From JAKORR01 sp964608495 (GTDB lineage Bacteria; Armatimonadota; Zipacnadia; Zipacnadales; FEN-943), in contig CAZSOQ010000134.1 in the NCBI GenBank assembly GCA_964608495.1, positions 1 through 14,068 on the forward strand: 14,068 nucleotides of DNA. Direction: 5' to 3'. Shown here one piece after another: positions 6,970-13,623 of this stretch. A program made the position numbers and the translations under genes. The notes beneath the pieces are model-generated. The model did no database searches, had not been told where the DNA came from, and saw nothing but the letters and a program-made list of their open reading frames with translations. How positions within the stretch are numbered: the first letter of the stretch is position 1; every line of letters starts with the position of its first letter.

Positions 6970-8345
6970 CTCCGGGGTGAGCCAGAACGATGTCTTTTCT
7001 CGCCCAGGCTGAGGTGCCGGGCGCGTAGACGAGCACGTCGGCCAGCCCCTGGTGCCAGCGACCGGCCTCGGGCGGGATTATCCAGGAGACCTCGGTGTCG
7101 CGACCGGGGTCCAGGCGCACGGTCTTGTCCTCGCAGGCCCAGGCGGCCTGGATCACGAAGGCCCTCAACTGGGCCTCGATGACCCCGTCGGCGGCGTTGG
7201 CGACCTTCACCTTCACCTGCCAGGAGCCGCCCTGCTGGGCCACTTCGGGCTCCGCCAGGGCCACCAGGGCCGGACCCGGCTCGCACACCTCGGCAACCTG
7301 GGCGAAGTCGCCTGTCGCGTCGAGGGCGCCCGCGGCCGCGCGCACGCTTAGGCTCACCTCGACCGGCCCGGCCGCGCCGCAGCCGTCCTCCCACTCCCAG
7401 GTCACGGTGCGCTCGGCGCCGGGCTCGAGCGACAGGGCCTGCTCGGCGGGACGGACGCTGCCGCGGGCCGCGCGGGCCTGTGCGCGGACCTCCAGCGGCC
7501 GGGAGAGCATGTTGGCGATCTTCCACTCCAGCCGCGCCTGGGCCGTCCCCAGCGCCACGCGACCGGGGCCGGCAAACCTGACCACCGCCAGGTCGCCCAC
7601 GCGCGCGGCCTGGGGTAGCGCCGCCGGGCAGTCAGCCGCCTGGTCGTAAGCGCAGCCCGTGGCCATCACGTTCAGGACCTCGACCCGCGCCGGATCGGCA
7701 AAGGGCGCGAGCCCGGCCCAGCCGTCGTCGCCGGTCAGGCCGCTCACGGCCCGGGAGCCGTCGCCCACCGTCACGCGGGCAGCCTTCACAGGCTTGCCGT
7801 CGCCGTACACGACCAGCACGCGTACCTCGGGGCCGCGGTTCATCTCCGCGACGCGGATGAGCTGGGCGCGCTCGGGCTTGAGGGCCTTCACCCAGTCGGC
7901 CACGCGCGACCGGTCCACGCGCCAGTGGTTGTCAAAGTAGCCGGCCTCGGCGAAGTAGGCGGCCTCGTAGCAGGTCACCGGCGGCTTATCGTTGACGTTC
8001 AGCACGAAGGGAAGCTGTGCCTGGTCGTTGTTGAAGACGAAGTAGTCCGGGTAGCCCCAGGGCAGCTTCTCCATGTCGTATTCGAGGCCGGCCGGGACCT
8101 GCCTGTCGGGCTTGGTGTACCAGCGCCCCGAGCAGACGAGCAAGTAGCGGCGGAAGTGGGCCAGTGGGTTGGGGTAGACGAAGAAGGCCCCGAAGTGAGG
8201 CCCGAGATAGCGGCGCTCGCGGCCCGAGGGGTCGTGGACGGTGACGCCCGCGTGGCGCACCTCCACGGGCAGCGGGTAGGCGCGATGGGCCGCGCGCAGC
8301 AGGCGGCTGCAGTCCAGGCAGCCGAAGAGGATCAGATTGCGCGAC
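6944..8345 (-). pseudogene. C-terminal part of secreted alpha/beta hydrolase, after frameshift
   Basis: This frame continues the hydrolase that starts at 9710. It reads RNLILFGCLDCSRLL right after the break and has no credible start codon or ribosome site there. The frame is open further upstream (to about 8485), but that part is a shadow of the other frame. About 465 residues follow. First comes the end of the hydrolase accessory region, with HFGAFFVYPNPLAHFRRYLL and FVFNNDQAQLPFVLN. A small Ig-like or carboxypeptidase-regulatory-like unit (VLVVYGDGKPVKAARVTVGDG) is next. Two beta-sandwich modules of the CARDB/NEW type follow, with LEPGAERTVTWEW and LDPGRDTEVSWIIPP as the matching turns. These modules usually extend secreted enzymes or bind ligands. 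It stops with TAG at 6944-6946 and overlaps the start of the DUF4139-like gene. Confidence 0.75.
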
Positions 8346-8355
8346 CAGGTCGCGC
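8337..8355 (-). other. Frameshift site inside a GC-only inverted repeat
   Basis: The reading frame of the hydrolase changes here. GCGCGACC (8339-8346) and GGTCGCGC (8348-8355) are perfect inverted copies around a single A. Reading on the minus strand, the frame offset equals either two missing bases or one extra base. Adding one GC dinucleotide to the GCGCG run at 8339-8343 joins DLVA to RNLILFG and would lengthen the palindrome arm to nine bases. This fits slippage or a sequencing error in a stable hairpin. Confidence 0.8.
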
Positions 8356-9681
8356 GAGGCCACCCGGTCCTCGGGCAGGGCGACGATGCCGGGCCCGTGC
8401 ACGAAGAAGCCGGTCCAGCCGCGCGCGAAGGCCTCGGCCTCCTCGCGGTGTCTGCGCACCTCTTCGGGGGGTCCTTCGGTGGCATAGGCGACGAGGAAGG
8501 GCTGGACGATGACGTCGCCGATGGGGCCCTCGAGGCCCGGGCGCTTCTCGGGACCGGCGGCGGCCGGCGGGTCGTCGGCGAGGTCGCGCGGCCCAGCCAG
8601 GCGCCAGCCCGCCACCTGGTCCGCGGCGTTGTAGAGCGCCTCCGCGGAGACGCGCCGGGGAGGGCCTTCGTAGACTAGCCAGCCGTCCACATACACCTGG
8701 CAGGTGTCACAGGGCCCCAGGTCGGGGCTCTCGGCGGGCAGCACCTCCACGCGTGCCACGTTCTTCGTCCACACGCTGATCCGCCCGTCGGCGGCCAGGC
8801 TCTCGGCCTGGGCCTGCTCGCCGAAGCGCCGGATCTGGGTAAGGGCGAGCCAGCCCTGGCGGGCGTAGGCCAGGCGCCAGCAGGCCAGTCGGACGCGCCG
8901 CCCGAGCTGGGCGGGCGCCGCGCCCTGGAAGAAGGCGTAGATGGCGCGCAGGTCGTAGCCGCCGCCGTGCCCGCGGTCGTAGTTGAGGACCGTATCGGCG
9001 CGGTAGAGGGCCGGGTCGCCGTCGGCGAGCTCACTCAGGCGCCCGGCCAGGCGGAGGGAATTGTCGGGCCAGACGACAGTGTCCTTGCCGTCCACGATGG
9101 CCTTGACACGGCCCCACATCGCGCGCTCGGCCCAGTACAGCGGGGCGGCGGAACTCAGCAGGGGCCGGCGGAACTCCTCGATGTCGTCGCGCTGGTCCTC
9201 CCGGGCGTACCAGTGATGGTGCCAGAGGCGCCAGTCGGCCCAGCCGTCCACGGAGGCGATGGCGGCGAAGATCTCGGGGTCCCGGACGCCGACGCGCAAG
9301 GCGCCCGTGCCGCCCATCGAGCCGCCGGTGAAGAACAGCCGGGCCCGGTTGAGGCCGAAGCGGCGGCAGGCGTCGGCGACGACCTCGTAGACGGCCTCCT
9401 GGCCTATGCCCTCGTAGAAGGTGGGGCCGCGCGCGTTGATGTTGATGAGCACCCAGCCGTTCTCATCCGCCCACCGGCGCTGCCAGTCGGAGAACTGGCC
9501 GGAGACCGACCAGCCGTAGCCGTGGGCATGGAAGGCGGCAGGGAATCCGCCCGGAGGAGCCGGCGAGGCCGGGAGATACACGCCGTAGGCCTGCTCGGTA
9601 TCGTCAACGGGCGACCGGTACCAGGCCAGGTAGCCGGCGTCGGCCGACCAGCAGGCCCTGGCCAGGAGGAGAAGCAGGAGC

Positions 9682-9710
9682 TTGCAGACCAGGCACCGAG
9701 CCCCTATCAT
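9682..9710 (+). promoter_or_regulatory. Candidate queC promoter overlapping the hydrolase start codon
   Basis: TTGCAG (9682-9687) is separated by exactly 17 bases from TATCAT (9705-9710), matching 4/6 and 5/6 of the sigma-70 consensus. The predicted start of transcription is near 9717, giving a leader of about 33 bases before queC. The -10 box lies on the first two codons of the divergent hydrolase gene, so RNA polymerase bound here would physically interfere with transcripts in the other direction. Confidence 0.45.
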
Positions 9711-9749
9711 GACAGCGCATACTTCCCGAACGGGTAAACGATTCCTGCG

Positions 9750-10511
9750 ATGAAAGGGCCTCTCAGACCGCGATCGGAACGGGCCCTCGTGCTGCTGTCG
9801 GGTGGGCTGGACTCCGTCGTAGCCACGACCTGGGCCGCCCGCAAGTTCCGCGATGTGCTCGCGCTGACTTTCGACTACGGCCAGCGGGCCGTGGGGGAAG
9901 AGCTGCGATCGGCCGAAGCCCTCTGCAAGCTGCTCCGGATGCGCTGGCTGCGCGTGGAGCTGCCCTGGCTCGCCCGCCTGGGTGGCTCGGCGCTGGTGAC
10001 GCGCTCCAGGCCCATCCCGACGGTGGACGCCGCCAGTCTGGACGACGAACGCGCGAGCCGGGAGAGCGCGCGGGCAGTGTGGGTGCCGAACAGGAACGGG
10101 GTGTTCGTGGCCGTGGCGGGGGCGTATGCCGAGGCGTGGCTGTACAGCAGCATCGTCCTGGGCCTGAACCGCGAGGAAGGGGCCTCTTTCCCCGACAACA
10201 CCGCCGAGTTCGCGGCGGCGGCCACCGAGCTGATGGCCTATTCGACGATGACGCGCCCGAAGGTCATGTCGCCGACGGTGGACATGACCAAGGTGGAGAT
10301 CGTGCGGCTGGGGCTGGAGCTGCAGGCCCCCCTGGACCTGGTGTGGAGCTGCTACGGGTCGGGTGAGGGGCACTGCTGGACGTGCGCGTCCTGTCGTCGG
10401 CTCAGAAGGGCCTTGGAGACGGCGGGAGCGTGGCCCGAGCATCAGCCGCGCTGGGGCGTACGGACTGACCGCGCATCGCCGCCCGGCGGTGCCCGCCGTC
10501 GCCCGGCGTGA
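9750..10511 (+). CDS. queC: 7-cyano-7-deazaguanine synthase QueC
   Basis: QueC converts 7-carboxy-7-deazaguanine to preQ0 with ATP and ammonia, a step toward queuosine in tRNA; it is a cytoplasmic zinc enzyme. The 253-residue protein has the PP-loop SGGLDS (17-22), LTFDYGQR (39-46), VPNRNGVFVAVAGAYAEAW, and GLNREEGASFPDNTAEF. This is the FPDN variant rather than the GYPDC form of E. coli-type enzymes. The zinc site is C201, C209, C212 and C215 in the usual C-x7-C-x2-C-x2-C spacing. A tail of about 35 residues after the zinc site, rich in Arg, Pro and Gly, is longer than usual and may be dispensable. The start at ATG 9750 has only a weak ribosome site, but no later start would keep the first strand. 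No queD, queE or queF is nearby. pilB starts 40 bases downstream. Confidence 0.95.
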   Translation: MKGPLRPRSERALVLLSGGLDSVVATTWAARKFRDVLALTFDYGQRAVGEELRSAEALCKLLRMRWLRVELPWLARLGGSALVTRSRPIPTVDAASLDDERASRESARAVWVPNRNGVFVAVAGAYAEAWLYSSIVLGLNREEGASFPDNTAEFAAAATELMAYSTMTRPKVMSPTVDMTKVEIVRLGLELQAPLDLVWSCYGSGEGHCWTCASCRRLRRALETAGAWPEHQPRWGVRTDRASPPGGARRRPA

Positions 10512-10551
10512 GCCGCGGCGTGGCAGTCCTAAGCCAAGGAGTGGGTCAGGC

Positions 10552-12396
10552 ATGGCCGACGTGAACGAGCAGGCACTGGCCGATACGCTGACCGGCCTGG
10601 GAATCGCCGACGAGGTCGCGATCGAGCAGGCGCGGCGCCTGCAGGAGGAACAGGGCATAGGCCTGGTGCAGGCCCTGCTGGCTCTGGGGGCGGTTACGGC
10701 ACAGGACGTGGCGCAGGCGGTGCAGCACATGTCCCGGACCGTGGCGCCTCAGGCCGAAGCCCCGCTGATGGAGCCCTCGGAGCCGGAGCCGGCGGAGCCC
10801 GAGGGTGACGCGGCGCCCGGTACGGTAGCCGCGCCCCACGAGCGACCGTCACGACGGACCCGCACGCGGAGCCGCGCGACCCTGGACAGCTACGAGATCT
10901 CGCCCGAGGCCGTGGCGGCGGTGCCGCGGGCGCTGGCCGAGGAGTACACGCTGCTGCCCCTGCAGGTGAGCGAAGGCCGCATCCTGGTGGCTATGGCCGA
11001 TCCCTCGAACGTCTTCGCGCTGGACGCGGTGCGCGACCACACGGGCCGGCGCGTGGAGGCCATCGAGGTGGAGGAGGAGGAGCTGCGCCAGGCCATTGAC
11101 CAGTTCTACGCGGCGATGGCGCGCGATAGGATTCAGCTCACCGCGGGTGCCAAGGACCTGAGCGCGGCCGTGCACCAGCAGGACGTGCCGACGGGGATTG
11201 ACGCGGAGCTACTGCAGGTGCTGGACCTGGCGCCGGTGGTGAAGGTCGTGGAGCAACTGGTGACCGACGCGGTGCGGATGAACGCCTCCGACATCCACAT
11301 CGAGCCCCGGTCGGACAACGTGCAGGTGCGGTTTAGGGTGGACGGGCGGCTGATGACCTACGCCAATCTGCCCAAGTCCATGCAGCAGGGCGTGGTGTCG
11401 CGGGTGAAGATTCTGGCCGAGGAGGACATCGCCGAGACACGCCAGCCCCAGGACGGACGCTTTGCCACCCAGGTGGACGACCGGGCCATTGACCTGCGTG
11501 TGTCCACGCTGCCGACCTACTGGGGCGAGAAGGCCGTGCTGCGCATCCTGGACAAGAGCCGGGTGTTCGTCAGCCTTACCCAACTTGGGTTCAGGCCCGA
11601 CATGCTCGAGCAGTACGACAGACTGACGCACGTGAGGCAGGGCATGGTGCTGGTGACGGGACCCACGGGAAGCGGCAAGAGCACCACGCTGTACGCGACG
11701 CTGCACACGATCAACGACGAGTCCAAGAACATCACGACGGTCGAGGACCCGATCGAGTACGAGATTCACGGCGTGAATCACACTCAGGTGCACGCGGCGA
11801 TAGACCTGACCTTTGCCAGGGCCCTGCGATCGATTCTGCGACAGGACCCGGACATCATCCTGGTGGGCGAGATTCGCGACGTGGAGACTGGGGAGATGGC
11901 CTTCCGGGCCGCCCTGACGGGTCACCTGGTGCTGAGCACGCTGCACACGAACGACGCCCCCTCGGCCGCGACGCGGCTGGTGGACATGGGCATCGAGCCC
12001 TACATCATCGCCTCGTCGGTGACGGGGGTGCTGGCGCAGCGGCTCGTGCGCCGGATCTGCTCGCGGTGCCGCGAGCAGGTGGAGCCGGCAGCGGACGAAC
12101 TGGACCGCCTGCAGATCACGGCCGAGCAGGCGCAGCGGATCCGCTTCCACCGGGGTCGGGGCTGCCAGTACTGCCGGAACGTGGGGTACACGGGGCGGTT
12201 CGCGCTGTACGAGCTGATGGTGGTGAACGACGAGGTACGCGAGGGGATCGTGCGGGGCGTGGACGCCAGTGAACTGCGCAAGATCGCCATCCGCGCCGGG
12301 ATGAAGAGCCTGAAGCACGATGGACTGGTGAAGGTACACCAGGGAGTGACGTCGGCCGCGGAAGTCGCCGCCGTTATGTTCGCAGGCGAGAACTAG
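10552..12396 (+). CDS. pilB: Type IV pilus assembly / type II secretion ATPase (PilB/GspE family)
   Basis: This is a hexameric motor ATPase at the cytoplasmic face of the inner membrane that drives pilin polymerisation. The start at ATG 10552 follows AAGGAG (10536-10541); a longer upstream frame is a shadow over the end of queC. The 614 residues show an N-terminal helical unit (about 1-62), a Pro/Glu/Arg-rich linker (about 63-108), and the MshEN/GspE-N domain starting at ISPEAVAAVP. The catalytic core follows with Walker A GPTGSGKST (370-378), the Asp box around TVEDPIEYE, Walker B DPDIILVGEIRD (432-443, E440), and the His box STLHTNDA. A zinc site has C503, C506, C538 and C541. This is the full set of PilB/GspE motifs and a normal length. 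PilB is preferred over GspE because of the MshEN-type N-terminus, but the two cannot be separated securely without neighbouring pilC or gsp genes, which are absent here. Confidence 0.94.
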   Translation: MADVNEQALADTLTGLGIADEVAIEQARRLQEEQGIGLVQALLALGAVTAQDVAQAVQHMSRTVAPQAEAPLMEPSEPEPAEPEGDAAPGTVAAPHERPSRRTRTRSRATLDSYEISPEAVAAVPRALAEEYTLLPLQVSEGRILVAMADPSNVFALDAVRDHTGRRVEAIEVEEEELRQAIDQFYAAMARDRIQLTAGAKDLSAAVHQQDVPTGIDAELLQVLDLAPVVKVVEQLVTDAVRMNASDIHIEPRSDNVQVRFRVDGRLMTYANLPKSMQQGVVSRVKILAEEDIAETRQPQDGRFATQVDDRAIDLRVSTLPTYWGEKAVLRILDKSRVFVSLTQLGFRPDMLEQYDRLTHVRQGMVLVTGPTGSGKSTTLYATLHTINDESKNITTVEDPIEYEIHGVNHTQVHAAIDLTFARALRSILRQDPDIILVGEIRDVETGEMAFRAALTGHLVLSTLHTNDAPSAATRLVDMGIEPYIIASSVTGVLAQRLVRRICSRCREQVEPAADELDRLQITAEQAQRIRFHRGRGCQYCRNVGYTGRFALYELMVVNDEVREGIVRGVDASELRKIAIRAGMKSLKHDGLVKVHQGVTSAAEVAAVMFAGEN

Positions 12397-12398
12397 AA

Positions 12399-12419
12399 GG
12401 GGGCGGGGGCCGGGGCCGG
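12399..12419 (+). other. G-rich tract after pilB
   Basis: Runs of G5, G5, G4 and G2 separated by one or two C follow the pilB stop codon by two bases. Three long runs plus a GG could form a two-tetrad quadruplex, or simply a GC-rich duplex. No function is assigned. Confidence 0.3.
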
Positions 12420-12444
12420 CAACCTCGAATCGCCCGGATGCAAG

Positions 12445-12475
12445 GGCGGCGTAACGGCAGCTTCACAGCGCCGCC
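12445..12475 (+). other. Long-loop hairpin downstream of pilB
   Basis: GGCGGCG (12445-12451) is complementary to CGCCGCC (12469-12475) across a 17-base loop. No T-run follows. It may be a weak end-of-transcript structure for the queC-pilB message. Confidence 0.25.
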
Positions 12476-12506
12476 AAATCTCCTCGACGCGCCTCACGGC
12501 AAGTCC

Positions 12507-12544
12507 TCCCCTTGCTGATAATACCAGTGTCAGTGCCAAGGGGA
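12507..12544 (+). promoter_or_regulatory. Stem that can sequester the flgM ribosome site
   Basis: TCCCCTTG (12507-12514) is perfectly complementary to CAAGGGGA (12537-12544). An inner CTGA (12515-12518) can pair with TCAG (12530-12533), leaving a three-base bulge and an 11-base loop. The 3' arm contains AAGGGG (12538-12543), the only good Shine-Dalgarno for the flgM start at 12554. In a transcript that reads through from pilB, the ribosome site would therefore be buried. Confidence 0.5.
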
Positions 12545-12555
12545 TATGGTACAAT
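12527..12555 (+). promoter_or_regulatory. Candidate promoter overlapping the flgM start
   Basis: GTGTCA (12527-12532) is separated by exactly 17 bases from TACAAT (12550-12555), matching 4/6 and 5/6 of the sigma-70 consensus. Transcription would start near 12562, after the ATG at 12554. It would give a nearly leaderless message for the in-frame ATG at 12566. No sigma-28-type sequence is seen. Confidence 0.35.
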
Positions 12556-12844
12556 GAACCATGCTATGAGGATCGACCCAGGCAGCCTTCAGCCTCCGGC
12601 GGCGGGAAGGCCGGACAAGGCGGCCCAGACCACTCGCACCGAGGGGACGTCAGGCGCGGGAGCCGCCAGCGGCCCGGATGCGACGGCGGCAGCCGCGGAG
12701 ATTCAGGCGGCCACCGAGGCCGTGCGTGCGGCCGGCGACCTGCGGGCCGACCGCGTGGCCGAGCTGCGGGGCAAGATCGAGCGGGGCGAGCTCAAGGTTG
12801 ACGCGAAGAGGATTGCCGACCGGATGGTAGGCGGCGCGTCCTAA
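12554..12844 (+). CDS. flgM: FlgM-like anti-sigma-28 factor
   Basis: FlgM holds the flagellar sigma factor FliA inactive until the hook-basal body is complete. The 96-residue product has the family layout: a short N-terminus (MRIDPGSLQPP), a disordered Ala/Gly/Thr-rich middle, and the conserved sigma-binding C-terminus. In that last part, LRADRVAELRGKIERGELKV followed by DAKRIADRMV closely follows the usual Arg-x-x-Lys/Arg-Val, Ile-x-x-Gly and Val-Asp-x-x-x-Ile-Ala pattern. I chose ATG 12554 because AAGGGG (12538-12543) lies ten bases upstream. ATG 12566 (MRIDPGS) matches typical FlgM beginnings better and could be the true start of a leaderless transcript. It is preceded by pilB, and no other flagellar gene is visible in the window. 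The small size makes the call depend on the C-terminal motif. Confidence 0.78.
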   Translation: MNHAMRIDPGSLQPPAAGRPDKAAQTTRTEGTSGAGAASGPDATAAAAEIQAATEAVRAAGDLRADRVAELRGKIERGELKVDAKRIADRMVGGAS

Positions 12845-12936
12845 GGTAAGCGCCTGGCCACGCAGGCCGGCAGGCTGGTGTACCCCCGGCAGTGACCCCG
12901 GATCGTGGGGACAGAGGGCGTGGCGCGCGTCGTGCC

Positions 12937-12956
12937 CGGGGCCTTCGAAGGCCCCG
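12937..12956. terminator. 20-base perfect palindrome between convergent genes
   Basis: CGGGGCCTTCGAAGGCCCCG is a perfect palindrome in the 135-base gap between flgM and the convergent SRPBCC gene. As RNA it forms a very stable stem from either strand. It lacks a T-run on both sides, so a bidirectional terminator is likely only by position and symmetry. Confidence 0.45.
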
Positions 12957-12979
12957 CGTCGCGCCCGCGACTGCCCGGT

Positions 12980-13426
12980 CTAGGCCTCACTCTCCGCTCT
13001 GGCCTTGATAGCCTCGAGCATGGAAACGCAGTTCTGCCGCATCTTCTTCTGCAGCAGGCCCTGGATCAGCGCGCCCACCAAGGGGACGCGGTACTCGTAG
13101 GTCAGCTCCAGGCGCACGTGCGTGGCCTCGCCCTGGGCCGCGAAGGCCCACAGGCCCTCGTAGGAGGTGAAGTCCCCCTCGGTCTGGCGGAAGGTGCAGA
13201 CGTGGGTCTCGTCATCCCAGAGGTCTTCCTCGGTCCACGTGATGGTGCGCCCGAACTCCTTCACCACGCCCACCCACCTGCTCACCTGCCGCTGGGGCGT
13301 CCGCTCCAGGATCGAGACTTCCTGCACGTCCTCCATGAACTCCGGGAAGCTCTCGATGTCCCGGGAGATGGTATAGACGCGGTCCAGGGGGGCGTTGATG
13401 AGGACCTCTGCTTCGACTGTAGGCAT
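12980..13426 (-). CDS. SRPBCC / polyketide cyclase-like (Coq10/START) protein
   Basis: This is a 148-residue protein from ATG 13426. AGGGTGAT lies a few bases upstream, and a GTG three codons earlier is a less likely start. The helix-grip fold pattern is visible: an N-terminal strand with the family turn INAPLDRVYTISRDIESFPEF (residues about 10-30), then alternating strands containing VSRWVGVVKEFGR, ITWTEEDLWDD, FRQTEGDFTSYEG and VRLELTYEY. A final long amphipathic helix ends LEAIKARAESEA. Members bind hydrophobic ligands in a central cavity; some are cyclases, others carry quinones or lipids. The ligand here cannot be inferred. No signal peptide is seen, so it is probably cytoplasmic. It lies about 200 bases downstream of the YkgJ-type gene on the same strand, with a weak candidate promoter between them. 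Confidence 0.86.
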   Translation of the reverse strand: MPTVEAEVLINAPLDRVYTISRDIESFPEFMEDVQEVSILERTPQRQVSRWVGVVKEFGRTITWTEEDLWDDETHVCTFRQTEGDFTSYEGLWAFAAQGEATHVRLELTYEYRVPLVGALIQGLLQKKMRQNCVSMLEAIKARAESEA

Positions 13427-13536
13427 GTGTATCACCCTGAGGGAAGGCGCTCGGACTCGCCGCACGCGCGTCGCCTTGTCGTGCCAGGCGCAGGATACAG
13501 GCCGCCTCGCGGTGGCGCCGAGGCGACGCGGGCACC

Positions 13537-13565
13537 ACTGTAGCCGAGCCTCGACGGCGACGCAA
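13537..13565 (-). promoter_or_regulatory. Weak candidate promoter for the SRPBCC gene
   Basis: Read on the minus strand, TTGCGT (13565-13560) is separated by 17 bases from TACAGT (13542-13537). The boxes match only 3/6 and 4/6, but the spacing is ideal and the site lies in the gap upstream of the gene at 13426. The predicted leader would be about 105 bases. Confidence 0.25.
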
Positions 13566-13623
13566 GCAGCGCGGGGAAGGCGCGAGCGTGAAGCGGGGCC
13601 CGGGCTGTACTCCCGCCTGCGAC

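Larger units (their letters stand above)
7986..9710 (-). pseudogene. N-terminal part of secreted alpha/beta hydrolase (esterase/peptidase-like), frameshifted
   Basis: Translation starts at ATG 9710. The N-terminus is a signal peptide (a hydrophobic run of leucines at residues 11-16, cleavage near ACWSADA). The catalytic domain shows an oxyanion-type segment FHAHGYGWS (60-68), the nucleophile elbow GGSMGG with S131, a plausible acid D210 in DGKDTVVWPDNS, and H248 in DRGHGGGYD. This is the CE1/prolyl-oligopeptidase-like arrangement of secreted esterases. Residues about 340-455 form the accessory region common after such domains, with VQPFLVAYATEG. True coding ends near 8345. Beyond it the same frame becomes Arg/Pro/Gly-rich nonsense until a stop at 7986, while another frame takes over in register. 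The substrate (acylated polysaccharide, polyester or peptide) is unknown. Either the gene is broken or the sequence has an indel. It diverges from queC, 39 bases away. Confidence 0.8.

Noticed and set aside
4726..7182. An 818-residue plus-strand frame
   Set aside because: Low-complexity Arg/Gly/Ala composition, crossing the ends of two convergent genes that have clear motifs in other frames. It is a typical artefact of high GC.
10363..10551. Upstream extension of pilB
   Set aside because: It overlaps the end of queC in another frame and is Arg/Pro-rich. ATG 10552 has a Shine-Dalgarno and begins the family-like N-terminal domain.
7986..10730. Longer form of the hydrolase frame beginning upstream of 9710
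   Set aside because: The residues before 9710 run antisense through queC and have no signal peptide. The ATG at 9710 gives a proper leader sequence.
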